Source of the DNA: Microplitis mediator
Lineage: Eukaryota; Arthropoda; Insecta; Hymenoptera; Braconidae
DNA length: 64,000 nt
Reading direction: 5' to 3'
Assembly: GCF_029852145.1 (NCBI RefSeq)
Contig: NC_079970.1
Location: 4,588,001-4,652,000 of the forward strand
The position numbers were made by a program, and so were the translations under genes. Each line of letters begins with the position of its first letter. Within the stretch, counting starts at the first letter, position 1. The notes under the pieces are model-generated. The model was given only the letters and a program-made list of their open reading frames with translations. It was not told the origin of the DNA and did no database searches. Positions 1-12,800 of this stretch are shown here, piece by piece.

Positions 1-1505
1 TCTTACGTTAAACTATACTTGGGTATAATTCCTACACTCCACATCTAACCCCCAACCCCAGCTTCAATCCCGATTCCGATCCTGATCCCAATTCCGATCG
101 CGGTCCCAGTTCCAGACGTCCCATCCCGGTTTCCATCCGACTCTATGTAATATAACTACATATATATTTACCACTGCCATCACCACTTCAATCCTATTCC
201 GCTAATGCATATATAAGAGTGTAGAGTGTGATATGTGGTGTGCTAGGGTGTGTTAACTGTAGTGTGTGTGCTAACTCAGAGGCACATCTGACATGTACGA
301 GAAGGTACTCTCGTGCTTGCAAAAACGATAAAACGACCGTGAGTTGAGATGGAGATAGGGTAACTATGATTTATCACCAGTGCAATGTCGACAAGGACGC
401 TGTACTTGGGAAATGTATGGAAATTCATTCAACTGCACACCCGGCTGACTACCTATGCTAGAGGTGAACCATCACGGGATCAAACTGCTCTTGAATAATA
501 GCTATATAGTGTTAAAGACCACGAAATGCTTTATATATTATTATTACTGTTACAGATACTTTTTACTCAAACTTTGAGAAGGATTTATTTATTTTTACCT
601 TACATGGATTTTTTTTTTTTTTTGAATCCTTGTTTGGCTAAAGATTTTTATTTCTTGAATGGCCTAGTTTTTGGTGCTGAAATAAACCTTGAAGATTTGT
701 TTCAGAAGTATGTTTTTGTGATTTTTTTTGCTGATCTTCAGAAATCGATCACTGGAAACAAGTTTTGTTTTTATGTAAAATGTGATCGTTTAATTAAACC
801 GTTGATAAATGAATGTATTCAGGCATTTAATTTATGTATAATATGGAGAATAATGTATGTAAGGTAAAAAAAAAAATAAATTTGTTTTTGTATCTCATAA
901 ATTATAAATGAGGACAGCTGAACAATCTAAGAGTCATTAGAAACACGCAGTGAGTTTTTTTTTATAAATTATTTAGGTTTTTATTTTTGTAGCCTTAGTA
1001 AGCTTCGACTCGGCAGTAACCAAAGTTTTTTCAACTATCTTTTATCACACTCGAGGTTTTTTATTTTATTTTTTTTACTTTTACTTTTAGTTCTTTTTGG
1101 GATGTTGCCGTGAGATGAGGCACTTAATGGGTAAAAACCTGACATTAAAGATACTGAAGCTGGTGTTATGTGTGTAGAGCTATTGAGGCGGTGTATAAAA
1201 TAATCCGAGTTGGTTGTTTTTAAAAATATTTTAGTGGTGTTTAAAGTAAGCTTTAAGCTTACTAAGTTTCATTTTTTACTGCTTACAGTTTTATTATTTA
1301 TGCTGGTGGCTTTTTATGCCTTTTAACCTCTATGTCAATGGGGTTTAATGAGCCAATAAACAATGGAAATTAATATTTATAATTAAACTTTTTTTTTCTT
1401 ATTTATAGTTTAGATTTTTTATGATTTTCTACTCTTTCATGATACGAAAAAGTGATTAATAGTCTGGCGTAAATTAATAATTAGCAATAATAGTTTTATC
1501 AATAT
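1..1505. other. Non-coding, AT-rich after a simple-repeat start
   Basis: Positions 61-150 contain degenerate ccgatt/cgatcc-type repeats (attccgatcctgatcccaat). 230-520 is moderately GC-rich with no open frame. 530-1505 is AT-rich with T-runs; the 113-codon frame at 526-867 is made of T-rich low-complexity sequence and is not a gene. Confidence 0.6.
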
Positions 1506-1621
1506 GGTATTTTTTGCATAAAAAATTTATAGTATCGGTAATTTGTGCAATAATTCCATACTGTCCTCATGTTACTATGACTATAGTAATTTTCCTATAA
1601 ATTTTCGATGTAAAAAATACC
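1506..1621. repeat. Small inverted repeat, 27-bp arms
   Basis: ggtattttttgcataaaaaa followed by tttatag (1506-1532) pairs with the complement cctataaattttcgatgtaa then aaaatacc (1595-1621). The loop carries ttactatgactatagtaatt, similar to the actatggccatagtaaaatt motif of the long-TIR element at 41493-42081. Probably a decayed MITE. Confidence 0.5.
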
Positions 1622-2991
1622 GTAAAATTCTCTGTGTATTTTTCGTAAAAAAAAATTGTTTGTTTTATTTGAAAAAATTTTATCACAACTAAAAGAAAAA
1701 ATGATCATTTTTAAAACATATCAAGTGTTTAAAATTATTTAAAATATTTATTTTTGACCATTGAAATATTTTTTTATTAATCCATCGAAAACAAATTTGA
1801 AAAAAAAATTTCTATATTAACTATAGACTTTTCGATTGTTTGAAGTCAAAAATATGTGAAGCCGAATTTTTGAAAAATTACCTATAGCTTGTGAACGATT
1901 TGTTAAAAAATGTCATGATAGTTATTTTTTTGTCTGCTTACAAAACTGGCGTTTAACAGAAACTAAAATCAAATCGAATCGATGTATTCATAACTTTTTT
2001 TTTTTACTAAAGCAATTGTGGTATTCAACAATATTTACCATTTAAATTATGGAACTGATTTATTGACCGATTGGTTTATCGCGTTTTTACATAATTAAAA
2101 TATTCAAAATAAAATAGAGCGTGAAAAAATAAAAATTTAATGAAAATATATTGATATGTATATGAGCTGAATAAATAACCTTGCAATCAGAATCTTAATG
2201 AAAGGCCTAGCAATACCATAACGGCATTTATAATCTACCCCATGGGAAGTTAAAGTTTAGTTATCGCATTTTCGAGGGAGGAAATAAACGGTCACCCTAT
2301 AATACTCGAAGGGTGTTTGTAGGTTGTTATGGGGCTGGTTGTTTTGCCAGTCATCATTTTCCTAATTATCATAATTACTCGATAATCAAAATACTCCGGT
2401 TATAAATCATATTAATTTAATATTTATTACGCTGTCAAACAAATAATTAAAACCCAACATGAATTCAAATTAAATTATTGTAATTTATTTATTCATTATC
2501 ATAAAAATTCATTTATGGGTACCAAGTTTTTTCCAATTCAATCGACCCTAGTGCTAAAAATGACAACCAATAATACTAAGTCCTCTCTTTTCTCATTCCA
2601 GTTTCTTTCCGACAACTTTAAAACTCGGATCTTTTTTGTTTCGAGCGAATTCCCGAAGAAGCTTTTATCGAATCCATATATGCACAAGTTTAACAACAAC
2701 ACCAAGACGATCGCTAAGTGAAAATTCGATACCTTGTGTGCGAAAAAAAGTATCTGCATCCTACTAGGTTTGAGAATTGGTACAAGAGATTCTTAGTATT
2801 AAAACTTTTAAAAAAGTTTCTCAAGTACTTGAGGAAAAAGGTCACAAATCGAATAAAAAAAATATATAAAGTAAACTCGAAAAATTCAATTCGAATAGTG
2901 ACATGACAAATAGAACGGCTTATTTATTTATTCACTTTACTTTGCTATTTTTTGTTTACTTTATACTATTTTTCTTCTTCTTTATCTGCTC
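1622..2991. other. AT-rich non-coding stretch
   Basis: No gene, no clear repeat ends. Overlapping short open frames on both strands at 2515-2906 cancel each other as evidence. 2200-2345 is slightly GC-richer. Confidence 0.6.
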
Positions 2992-3316
2992 GTGTTAAGC
3001 CGGCAAGTCTGCCGGGGGATTTGTGCAATAAGCTTATTCACCGTGTACTGGCTCGTTTTACTCATTTCTTTAGATACTCGGCATCGTCTGACGGTAGGTC
3101 GTAGACCTTCTGGTCCCTATAGTCCTAGTTACCTCGTTATTCGTAACCCGACAAGTGACCACTCTCAAAACGTCTCGTCTGGATTGTTAATGTCACCAAA
3201 GGGAAACCTGGCTTCAGTGTCTGCCAATGAAGTGCCATTGCTCACCACGCGGGTTGTATTAACTCGGGTCTTTTTACTTTTTTTTCTTATTTACTTTTTT
3301 GGCCTCTCTGAGTAGA
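2992..3316 (+). other. Isolated GC-richer block with a continuous open frame, unidentified
   Basis: Compared with flanks above 75% AT, this stretch is near 47% GC, and one plus-strand frame stays open for 107 codons from a GTG, with no ATG in its first half (an ATG lies at 3190). The conceptual peptide has a hydrophobic N-terminal part and a Ser/Pro-rich middle (GPYSPSYLVIRNPTSDHSQN) and no domain I recognise. It may be a fragment of an old mobile element or a decayed gene. I do not call it a gene. Confidence 0.25.
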
Positions 3317-3759
3317 GCGTGAACTTGAATCATTATAAAGACCGATAATAAAAAAAACACAGAAGGTAAACTTTTTCACATTACGGTGAGCTTCGTAGCG
3401 TAAGTAATACCATAATGGCCATAAAGGTCTTCGATAACTAAATCAACTACTTTTATTTTTATAAACAGATAATTAAGGTAATTTTATTTTTTAAATTTAA
3501 TATTACGTATATACTGTTAAATTCATGGGTAGGAATTGATTTATATCAATTTTAATAGAAATTTATGTGGATTTCTAACTTTTCGTTGAGAAAACCGACG
3601 ATTTTTAAAAATTCCGAGTCATTGTTTTCAGTCCAATTTTCGAAAATCGAATTTTTATCAGATGTCGACATTTTGAAATCCTAGAAAACTATTTTGACTA
3701 TTTTCAGTTTAAATTTCGAGTGTCTGTATGTATTCGATCAAATAGGTCGGTATAACGTA

Positions 3760-4192
3760 CCGGTGGGTAATAAAGCCTAGTTAAGGGAGATTTTAAATAG
3801 AATCGAAAATATTGCATTTAATTATCGAAATTTATCATTAATCTTTATTTCAATACATTAGCCATAAAATATAATGAAGTAAGGCCTTATTTTACTACGA
3901 TAGGGTAATAAGACCTACGGGTTAATGAAACTGTAATAGTTAAACTATACTTAACAAAATTGGTATTCGAGATAAATCATCACTTAAATTTAGCAACAAT
4001 ACTTTTTAAGAGTCAGAAGACTAGATTGTTATTTATAATTTCTTCTGCGCTACGACAGTATATGACGGATGATGGAATATAGAAGACAGGGAACGTGGTA
4101 TCTCTATGCGAGACCCTTCTACTAAAGTAGCCTTTAGCGGAGGCGATTATTTTAAATACCATTTCTATCGCTTAGGCCTTATTACCCGCGGG
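3760..4192. mobile_element. MITE, TIR cc.g.gggtaataa.gcct, TA duplication
   Basis: Left end ccggtgggtaataaagccta (3760) and right end taggccttattacccgcgg (4192) are inverted, TA at 3758-3759 and 4193-4194. Internal copies of the terminal motif lie at 3882-3921 (aaggccttattttac, gggtaataagacc). The interior also holds a GC-richer stretch at 4048-4145. Confidence 0.8.
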
Positions 4193-4229
4193 TACCTAAA
4201 TTAAGAAGTACGGAAAAAACAAAATTGTC

Positions 4230-4385
4230 ATTGGTTCATATTTCGACGCAAGACATTACTTTTTTCGAGGTTCAAGATCTCAAAACAGTCGATGTGTAAA
4301 AGAAAATTTTCAAGTTCCAAGAGTTGGAAAATGTATTCACGATAAAACGTTGAGAAGTTTTAGGGCTGGGCCGAAGGGTCAACCA
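4230..4385 (-). repeat. Inverted, truncated copy of the repeat at 15134-15290
   Basis: On the minus strand this stretch reads gttgacccttcggcccagcc then ctaaaacttc and gtgaatacattttc, colinear with 15146-15290 on the plus strand (gttgaccctgcgggccagcc and so on). Divergence is substantial and the rest of the element is missing, so it is an old fragment. Confidence 0.7.
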
Positions 4386-5677
4386 TTTTCCAGATTTTTT
4401 TATCAAAATCGGATCACGAAATTCAATATACAATTCATTTTTGGAATGCAAAACTTCAAATTTAAAATTAAAATATTAAAATCAAGAATGTTCGGATACC
4501 TGCTTTTGTAAATTATTTGAAAAATAAATAAAATACCGGAATTTCAAAAGCATTTTATGAATTTATCAAATTATGCTTATTAATTTTGATTAAAAAAAGA
4601 AAATACTAATTTTCAAAGCCAATTGTACGTTGAATAAATTGAAATTTTCAAACATTTCTACCGGAGTTTATCAGGTATTTTTTTTTAAATGTTTCCATTG
4701 AAAACTTTATTAATTAGTGAAAAATTGTATAAAGTGTTAGAACAAAGGTTTATATATAAAATATAGAGCAGATATTGTAGAGTTTTTTTCTACTCACGTA
4801 TCAAACGCGATAGCTTTTCGATAATTAGATTACTTTCATTTCTTCTCATGTTACAACGAGCCAACGAATGAACGATCCAATCGTTAACCTTCTTGGCGAA
4901 ACTTTTCACTATTTTCTGACGAGCAGTCCAATCATGATGTACACTTGGTTTTTTTTTTATCCGCTTATTGACACTTTTATAGCCAATAATGCCGGATAAA
5001 ATGAAATACTGACGATAAAATAAATAAAAGTTAATATTTTATCTGACACGATTAAATAAAATGAAGTTTTTAATTTTAATTTAAAAATATATGAGAACCG
5101 AGATCGCTTTTATTTTCGAGTGAACAGAATTGTTTTAAAATACTTGAGTAAATACGAAAACAAATAACGAAATTGTAACATAGAAAGTATAATTAAAAGA
5201 AGAAAAGAGACAAGTAGACAGTGAATAAAATTTTTAAATAACGGTGTACTTAGTATTCAGGCAAGTGCGAGACGGAAAGTTTAAATTGAATTAAATGAGG
5301 TTAAGTGAGATGAATTTGCATAACATTAACCATACTGGATGCTGGTGTGTATGTGGGTGCGCGTCTAAGGGTAAAAGGGTTATACATGCGTCCTTTATTT
5401 CTCAACTACTGTACCGAGTACTTTCTCTATACTATTGTGTATATAATAGTCTAGATGTAGTTAAGTGTTAGTACTGGTAACGTGACACAGATAGAAACCC
5501 TTTTATGATTTAACCCTTTTGTATTACTTTTAAGTCTTGAAGGGCTCAAGAACTGAAGAGCTCACGGGGTGAAGGACACGACGGGGCCGTAACATAAGCA
5601 CGTCGGAAGGATTTCCTTTGTTTTCTCCATGGTAATTTAATGTATTTAGACTTATATTACGGAACGTTTAACCAATA

Positions 5678-5743
<66 letters not shown>

Positions 5744-7346
5744 ACAATGTGTAAGGATAATGAACAGTAAACGCGTATGAGGTTTAAAGCCTGGGATTAT
5801 CGATGTTATCGTTATCGAGGCTGACATCGCTTTACATCACTTAAACGAGATATCAGGAAATTATTCAAAGTGGCTCTTATGTTTATCGACAGTAATGCCC
5901 ATTTTTTTTTCCGTTCATTATTGGGAAAAGTGTTTAGCCAAGAAAAAAAATTTTTATGCCCGCCATGTTTTTTAATCGCTCGATTTTTTTTAATCTGTGC
6001 ATAGAGGTTTGAAAAAATTAGAGAAAGATTTATTTTTCATTACTTTTTATAATTTCTGAATTCTGGAAAAATGGTTTGGGTGTAAAAAAAATGATTTAAA
6101 ATTTATCAGTTTTTTTGGTCATTTGAATAGAATTGTATGAATTACATAATTTTGCGATGAATTTTATATGCGGACTGACCTGAGAGTGTGAAAATGGTGA
6201 CGAATGATCAAATGAGATATGGGGTGTGGATATGGATTGAAGACTGACGAGAATGCAGTAGAATTGGTGGAAAAAATTCAACGGAAAAAAAAATAAATGA
6301 AATGTAGAATGATGAGCGAGAACAGAAGAATAGGGGATGAATAAAAATAAAAAAAAGAATGAGGAAGAATAAAATCCCGTGTGCTGTACAAGGAATCGAT
6401 TAACTCACACTGATGTTACCACTAGAGTTGACCTTATATTATATTTATTCGGTGGACTCATGCATTTTCAATTTCCGCTCAATTCAATCGATTGTGATTC
6501 CGATCTTTATTGTTAATGATCTCTCTTCCATCAGCCGTCTCAATATAAAATATAAACTTTTTTTTTTTCGATCACTTGTTTTATTTAGTATCGCTCAATT
6601 TTTTCCGTTGATTTAGCTGACACGTTTTTCACGCTAACTGACTAGTCAGCAAAATAAATTGATGATAAATAAAATTTTAAAAAACTTTTTATTGAGCTTT
6701 TTTTTTTAAATTTAGTCAGTATTTAGTGTAACTGAATTTAAACGTATGAATTTTTTGCTTAAAATTTCCATTGACTTGACACTTTTAGCTTTTTATCCAT
6801 TCGCACTTGTTCAAAGCATTACTTCCAGAGATGCGAGAATGGAGCGCAAGTGAACGCAGTAGTAGCGAAAAAAAAAAAAAATGTACTTTTTTTACCGCAA
6901 GAAGAATGAGACCGGGAAGTGGAAATGAGAGAAGGGCTCACGCGGTTCGCCTTTTAACGCAGGAGAGTGGTTTACTTTGACTTTTTTTTCTTTCTTTTCA
7001 TTCTTTTTATAATGCTTTATTTCATTTTTTTCCACTGAATGAGTGAAGCAAATTCAGCATTTTATGTTAAAGACATGACGCTAAGAAAAAGTGAAATGAA
7101 AAGATAAAAGCCAATCTCTCACGACCTTCAATCATTTGAATAATCACTTTAACACATTTTACACAAAGTTACTTTAATAAAGTCACTGTATTTAGAGTAT
7201 TCTGTAAAATCAAGTTATATTGTAGAGCGATTTTAGTTTACAACTTTTAAATTAAATCGCTAAATATGTTTTACATGTTTAGTAGATTTTCAAGTACACA
7301 TAATTATTTTTCGAGATAAATCGTTCAAATTACCACTATAATAATT
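4386..7346. other. AT-rich non-coding stretch around the (AT)30 run
   Basis: Nothing supportable apart from the microsatellite at 5681-5740. 5325-5620 is a GC-richer segment without open frame. 6840-6960 contains an A-run followed by a GA-rich strip. Confidence 0.6.
5681..5740. repeat. (AT)30 microsatellite
   Basis: Sixty bases of uninterrupted AT alternation. Confidence 0.98.
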
Positions 7347-7348
7347 TA

Positions 7349-7488
7349 CTCTTTAAACATGAATAAGTGAAATAAGTGAATATTCACTAATTTTGAGTGC
7401 CAACTGAACCACTTTTTGAAATTAGTGGTTCAGTTTGCACTTAGAATTAGTGAATATTCACTTATTTCACTTATTCGTGTTTAGAGAG
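7349..7488. mobile_element. Palindromic MITE (hairpin with about 65-bp arms)
   Basis: The left arm starts ctctttaaacatgaataagt and the right arm is its near-perfect complement, ending at 7488 (gtgtttagagag). The arms pair over about 65 bp with a loop of about 10 bp (tttttgaaat). TA flanks both ends (7347-7348, 7489-7490). The right TA is shared with the next element. Confidence 0.85.
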
Positions 7489-7490
7489 TA

Positions 7491-8155
7491 CACGGAAAAA
7501 ACAGAATATTAAAAATTAACAAACAATAGTAAAAAGTGGAATCTGTCATCAATAATTAGTACTATTATGTACTTAATGCAAAGTAGTTTACTAATTTTTG
7601 TAGATTACCAAAAACTACTATCAATTATTCCAAAAAGTAAGTAAATATTATCACTTTTAGGTATGTAAATACGTGACTTATTAGTGAAAATTCATTAATT
7701 TATGGCATACATCTATTCAAAAGTAATGATTGGTCAAATTAAGAATTGGTATCTTAGATACTGATTTTTCCAGCCGAAAAATTGCAAAAGCTACTAACTT
7801 TTATTTTATAAATTCTATCCCATTGACTAATAATTAATATAAAATGTTATTTATTCGTTATTATAAATTAATTTATCATATACATAAATCGAATAAGTGG
7901 TAAATTTTTTTAATTTTTCTATGTTTATTTGAATAGTAACAAATAATTGTAGATAACAATTGATTCTTTTTCATGTTTATTTTAATATACGAAATTACAA
8001 ATTTTTCTCTTCTATGTGTATCAAATTTTAGTATAAATAATAGCCATTTTGTAATATATAATGATCCTGGTTTGATATTAGTATACGAATATACTAATTT
8101 TAAGTCAAAAATAAACTACAAACTATTAAAATTTTGAGCATCATTTTTTTCCGTG
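7491..8155. mobile_element. MITE with TIR cacggaaaaaa, TA duplication
   Basis: Ends cacggaaaaaacagaata (7491) and atcatttttttccgtg (8155) are inverted, with TA at 7489-7490 and 8156-8157. The right terminal cacggaaaaaaatgat (complement) is the same as the right end of the element at 53591-53905, so they are one family. The interior of about 630 bp is AT-rich with acta/tagt motifs and no open frame. Confidence 0.8.
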
Positions 8156-8200
8156 TACATAATTTAAAAAAAAAAAATTTTTACTAATTTCTTTAAGAAG

Positions 8201-8274
8201 GGTCTGAACTTTTTTCTCTATCACACTCAAATCAACAAACGGAACTATCTTTGTTGCACTTGCGCAGTAAATGG
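8201..8274 (-). repeat. Dispersed repeat, copy 1 (gatagttccgtt core)
   Basis: The minus strand reads gcgcaagtgcaacaaagata then gttccgttt and gagtgtga, matching 19362-19412 and 37385-37432. It lies just right of the MITE ending at 8155. Confidence 0.5.
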
Positions 8275-10789
8275 AAACTTTGTCCACGTTTTTCTCTTAA
8301 ACAAATGAATATTTTTCAAAAATCAAAACGTAGACTGCCAGTTTATAGAGTAATGCATCAAGCCTTGTTTTTAGTTTTGCGTTATGAGGTTTAGTTTGAG
8401 AGAAAAGCTTGGACGAAAATTACTATTGACCCTCCGTAAAGCAACAAACAAAAAACCCAGTGAAAATAAAAAAAAAAGAAAATTTATAAAAATTCGCGTG
8501 ATTGCCGACAATTTTTCAATAATATCTAGGAGTCAAGTGAATACACTAGGAAAAGGGCGACGGGTGATTCAACGAGCGTGGTAGTGGCGGCCATTTATCC
8601 TCACATTTTAAAAGTCGACACTAGAAATTATTACGCCAGGAGACTAGAGCATCTTCATTCACCATCTCCATATAAATTGCCGTGTGAACGAGCATTCACC
8701 AAAGAACGATAATAATTTTTAAAAAAATTTCACTATCCATTAAATCCCATCCAATTTCTCGGGACTTAAATTCCCGCGTAAAGTTAAAACTCCGAACATT
8801 ATCTATAATATTTTAATTATAAATGAAAAATATTGTTTCCACAGTCGCCGTAAGCCACAAATTTTTTTCTTTTTGTTATCAATTTAAATTAAATTGCGAA
8901 TCAAAGTTTACGGGTTATCGGAAAGTAATAAAAAAAAAATTTTTAAATGGTTTTATCTCCCGCCGCTGCTGCTACTGATTGTAAAATTAAAGTGATATCC
9001 AATAGCACAAAGATGAAAGAGGATATAGGGATTCTAGAGGTTATATGTTGAGCCATAACTATTATATAGAGTGCACAGTATGCTGAAAACTAAGTTACGT
9101 TAGTCCAAAGTAATTGAATCTGGTCATACATTGTCGATCGCTAATTTCAGAGTGTATGAGACATGTTTAAATTGAATTTTCAGCTATTTATTGACTAGAT
9201 ATAAAATTTTAATCGATAGTTATTAATTAAAAGTCACTAAATATTTTGATCTCTTGTGTACTCGGTTTAAAAATTCATATCAATATTTATTAGCAAATAA
9301 AATACGCGACGAATGTATTTTTAATCAATTTTTTTTAATTCTACATATATATTTATATTGATATAGCAATTTTGCATCAAATAACATAATACAAACAAAT
9401 AAATTTTTTAAGCTGCGTGCTGTGGAATATTCAACGGTATTATAAATATAAATTTGATTAATTGCCGTTTTCACGTATTATTTCAGTGTAATAAAGAAAT
9501 TAAAATATTCACAGGAAGCTGGGTGATTTACGAAACAGCCGAGGGTATAATACCTTTAATCATTCTCTTTTAATATACTTCCGACTAATTTTTTTTCCTC
9601 CCCTTGGTTATTATTAATCTCTTGCTTTATATTTATATTTTTATTTTTTTTCTAAAAGCCTATCTCTTGCTAACTCTCTTACCCCTCATTCCCTCGGTCC
9701 TTCTTACGGGTTTTAAAAATGTAATAATGCAAAGCACGACGGAGTGCATAGCTTATCAAGACTCACGGTATCACGCGAGTTCCGGGGTGGTAAGGACCAC
9801 GCCCTCTAGCCTACAGAAAATTGAAAGCCTGCTAAATCGAAGACGAATGAGATGCGCGCAGATGCTAAAAATTATTATTTTTTTTTCTTCACCTTTTTGT
9901 TATCGGAAATTGAAATTTTATTTCAACAGTTTTATTTAAAACAATGATTTAATAAAATTATTTTTTATAAATAAATTTAAATGCCGAATAAATTATTTTT
10001 TATAAATAAATTTAAATGCCGAATAAATTATTTTGTAAAAAAAAAAATGATGATAATCATGGCATTTATTTTTTAAATAATACCAGCTCATATGTGATAC
10101 GAAATGACTTTAGTCATACGTCAGAATCTTGGCTGACGGGTTTATGTTATCTCAGCAATGACGAGTGATGACACCGTCCTCATGCATCGCTGCCCATAAA
10201 TAACGACTCACTAATTATACCACTTATCAAACAATTATTATAATGACAAGAAAAATGGTAAAAATAAAGCTGATTATTTACACAAAATAAAAAAAAAAAT
10301 CGCGGAGTTTAATTAGTTTTCTTAGAATCGAAGCAGCCTCGCACGAGGATACGAAGACACATAAGTCAATTAAAGCCGCTGAATAGATATAAATATCCTC
10401 GCCGGCTATATATGTTTATATATATATATTATATTGTATATGTATACAATGGCTGTCGCCTCTCTAAGCTCGTTAATCGTCGCATCGTTGAACAACACGA
10501 GCTTTCTCATATCGAACCGGCTGGCAAAGGGGATGAAACTGAGAAAAAGGAATAAAACCCAGACAATACAAGGGGATATAATAAGCAAAGGTAAAAGGAG
10601 AGAATAAAAAAATATAAAAAATAATAATAACAATAATAATAAAATGGACAAAATGAAGGATAAAAAAAAATATAAAAATACATGGAAACGTATCATCCCT
10701 CTTTTTAAGGCATTCTATATATCTTGTAGTAGGTTGTGAGTAACCCTCACTTCTCTGCTGTCTCAGGCTCTCAGCGAAGCTTTCATAAA
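8275..10789. other. AT-rich non-coding stretch
   Basis: A weak inverted pair occurs at 8281-8301 (gtccacgtttttctcttaaa) and 8393-8415 (gagagaaaagcttggac). The 35-bp tandem repeat is at 9958-10034. 9690-9860 and 10320-10530 are somewhat GC-richer. Open frames at 8384, 9604 and 10406-10808 lack coding character. Confidence 0.55.
9958..10034 (+). repeat. Tandem duplication of a 35-bp unit
   Basis: The unit ttattttttataaataaat plus ttaaatgccgaataaa occurs at 9958-9992 and identically at 9993-10027, followed by a partial third start (ttatttt). Identity of the copies suggests a recent duplication or an ongoing minisatellite. Confidence 0.9.
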
Positions 10790-11190
10790 AACCCTCACTA
10801 CCCTCCACTGCGTACAGTACTACTCTCTAGCCCTCTCTTTACTCTAGACTCTCACAACGAGACCGATAAGACGCGTTCCGGACGCGAGCGCGAGTAGAGG
10901 GAACTTTATCCCCCTTGGCTCTTATATAAAATCTCCAGTCCCTCGATCTCTGTCCCTCAACCGACATATTCTATGCACACCCCAGTCTTTATTTTCTTCT
11001 CTCCGCAGGGACGCCGGTGATCTCCGGTTCGCTGGGGGGTATTCACTCGAGTGGACGCTGCAAGCCCCCCGCAACCTTAACCAACCCACGGAACCCTCGA
11101 GCCCTTTTTCATCCCTCCGTGTTTGCCCCCCGAGTAATTTCCCGACTCAACGGCGTTCAATTCTCTCGGGCTCGTCTCCACAGCACTTGG
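10790..11190 (+). promoter_or_regulatory. GC-rich promoter-like block with TATA box and a splice-acceptor-like site
   Basis: This 400-bp stretch is the most GC-rich of the window (acgcgttccggacgcgagcg, then several C-runs). A TATA-like tatataaa lies at about 10924-10931, with pyrimidine-rich candidates for a start site 25-35 bp downstream. At 11008 a long pyrimidine tract ends in ccgcag, a strong acceptor-like site, and the following frame (ACG CCG GTG ATC ...) stays open to 11259, but it has no ATG at its start and no recognised domain (TPVISGSLGGIHSSGRCKPP). It may be a promoter with first exon, a CpG-rich enhancer, or conserved non-coding DNA. I make no gene call. Confidence 0.3.
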
Positions 11191-11288
11191 GAGAAAACAT
11201 CAAAAGAATTATTATTTATTTACATGCTGGATGTAAAGCTTCATGTTAAGCCATGTTAAAAATATGCGGGAAAAAATTGAGTGACACG

Positions 11289-11309
11289 TGTGTGTGTGTG
11301 TGTGTGTGT
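11289..11309. repeat. (GT)10 microsatellite
   Basis: Pure gt alternation following gtgacac, just downstream of the GC-rich block at 10790-11190. Confidence 0.97.
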
Positions 11310-12717
11310 TCCAGCGCTAAAAGTTTGTGATGACATAGAATTTTTTAGGATCCACAAACATTATTTTTGTAACGTAAACAATTTTTTTTCGCCGATGTAT
11401 CGATCTGTCGGTTGATTTTTTTTGTAAAAAAATTTCAAGTTAAAAAATTGTTAGTTTGTTTTTTAAAATTTCTATAGTGGGAAATAGTGAACTCGTTAAA
11501 TTCATTTGAAGTCAAATAAAAAATAATAAAATATATAATTAAACTCTTATAACTTTTTAATTAAAAGTATTCCCGGGAAGAAGAATTAAATAAAAATACA
11601 CCCGAGATGTTATTATTATTTTTGTTTTATTTTGTATGGTATATTTTCAAAGAACGAATTAGTTTAATTATTTGAATATAAGTTTGAATTTAAAATTTAA
11701 ATTGAGATAAAAATTTATCTTTAAGAAATTTAATATTTTTTTCAAAAATTTCATTTGCCAAATTTAGGTAATGAAAATAAACTTCATGATATTGAGTTAC
11801 TGCCGCTGGCAAATAAATAAAAATACCGGGAACGAATTCGAAAGTTTATAAGAAATTGTAAAGAATAAAAAATTTTTATTAGTTATATCAGAAGTGTTAG
11901 ATAAAAAGTAGCTTTTGATGAAAAAAATTTATCGAAGATTCCAAAGGTCGAGGAAGTATGCGGTAATAAATTCCATCGGTTATGAAAGAAATGTCCGAAC
12001 AACCAGGCTTTATTGGAAAAATTCCCAAAGTATTAGCACACATATGTATGTGATATATTTTTAACCACAATATAATATTATATATATATATTTATCTGTA
12101 TATTAAGATATTGAATTTTCTTATAAAATTATTATCAAAAGTTATAAAAGTAAATAACCAAATTTTGAATAAAAAATAAATTTGATTGGAACTTAATTTA
12201 AATCTGATTATGCAAAAAATATATAATTTAAAATTTGATATATGAACCCTTGATTTTTAACAAGTAACTGTTTGATATGTAGATCATTTGAGCTAACGCT
12301 ATCACAAAAGGGATGAACTCCAACTGTCATGAACTTTTGTGTTTCATTTGATCATGGGCACAAGTTTTGACCACACGGTATAGGGGAGAACCACTAGAGC
12401 TAAAGTTCAGCCCGAATTCCACTTGGCTATTCTCATGTGTCCATGTACGTGTTTATATGTACATATATATTTACATATATGTGTATCGAGTGAGCATACA
12501 ATCTCAGTACTATTTTAAATGGTGAACTCTCTTCTCTTGAATCTCGGGATTCAATAGTCTCTTGAGTAACCCTCGTGACATGCTCGATGGCGCGTAGAAC
12601 CGGTCGTTTGTACACGCGAGAAAAAATCAAACGATATTATTGCCTCACTCTTTTAATTTAAAACTTAAATTATTTTTTTTTTTACACTTAATCGTGGGAA
12701 TATATATTTATATACAC
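11310..12717. other. AT-rich non-coding stretch
   Basis: No gene or element ends seen. 12280-12430 and 12500-12630 are slightly GC-richer. Confidence 0.6.
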
Positions 12718-12800
12718 TAGGGGTGTGTAAATCGTGTTCGAATCGAATAATTTGTAACTTTTTGAATTACTCGATTCAAATCGAAAAAATTGTGATTATG

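Noticed and set aside
526..867. 113-codon open frame
   Set aside because: T-rich low-complexity sequence giving Leu/Phe runs; no coding character.
10406..10808. Minus-strand frame including MRKLVLFNDATINELREATA
   Set aside because: The stretch looks protein-like, but it is followed by a tata strip and preceded by low-complexity Leu/Phe runs, without splice sites.
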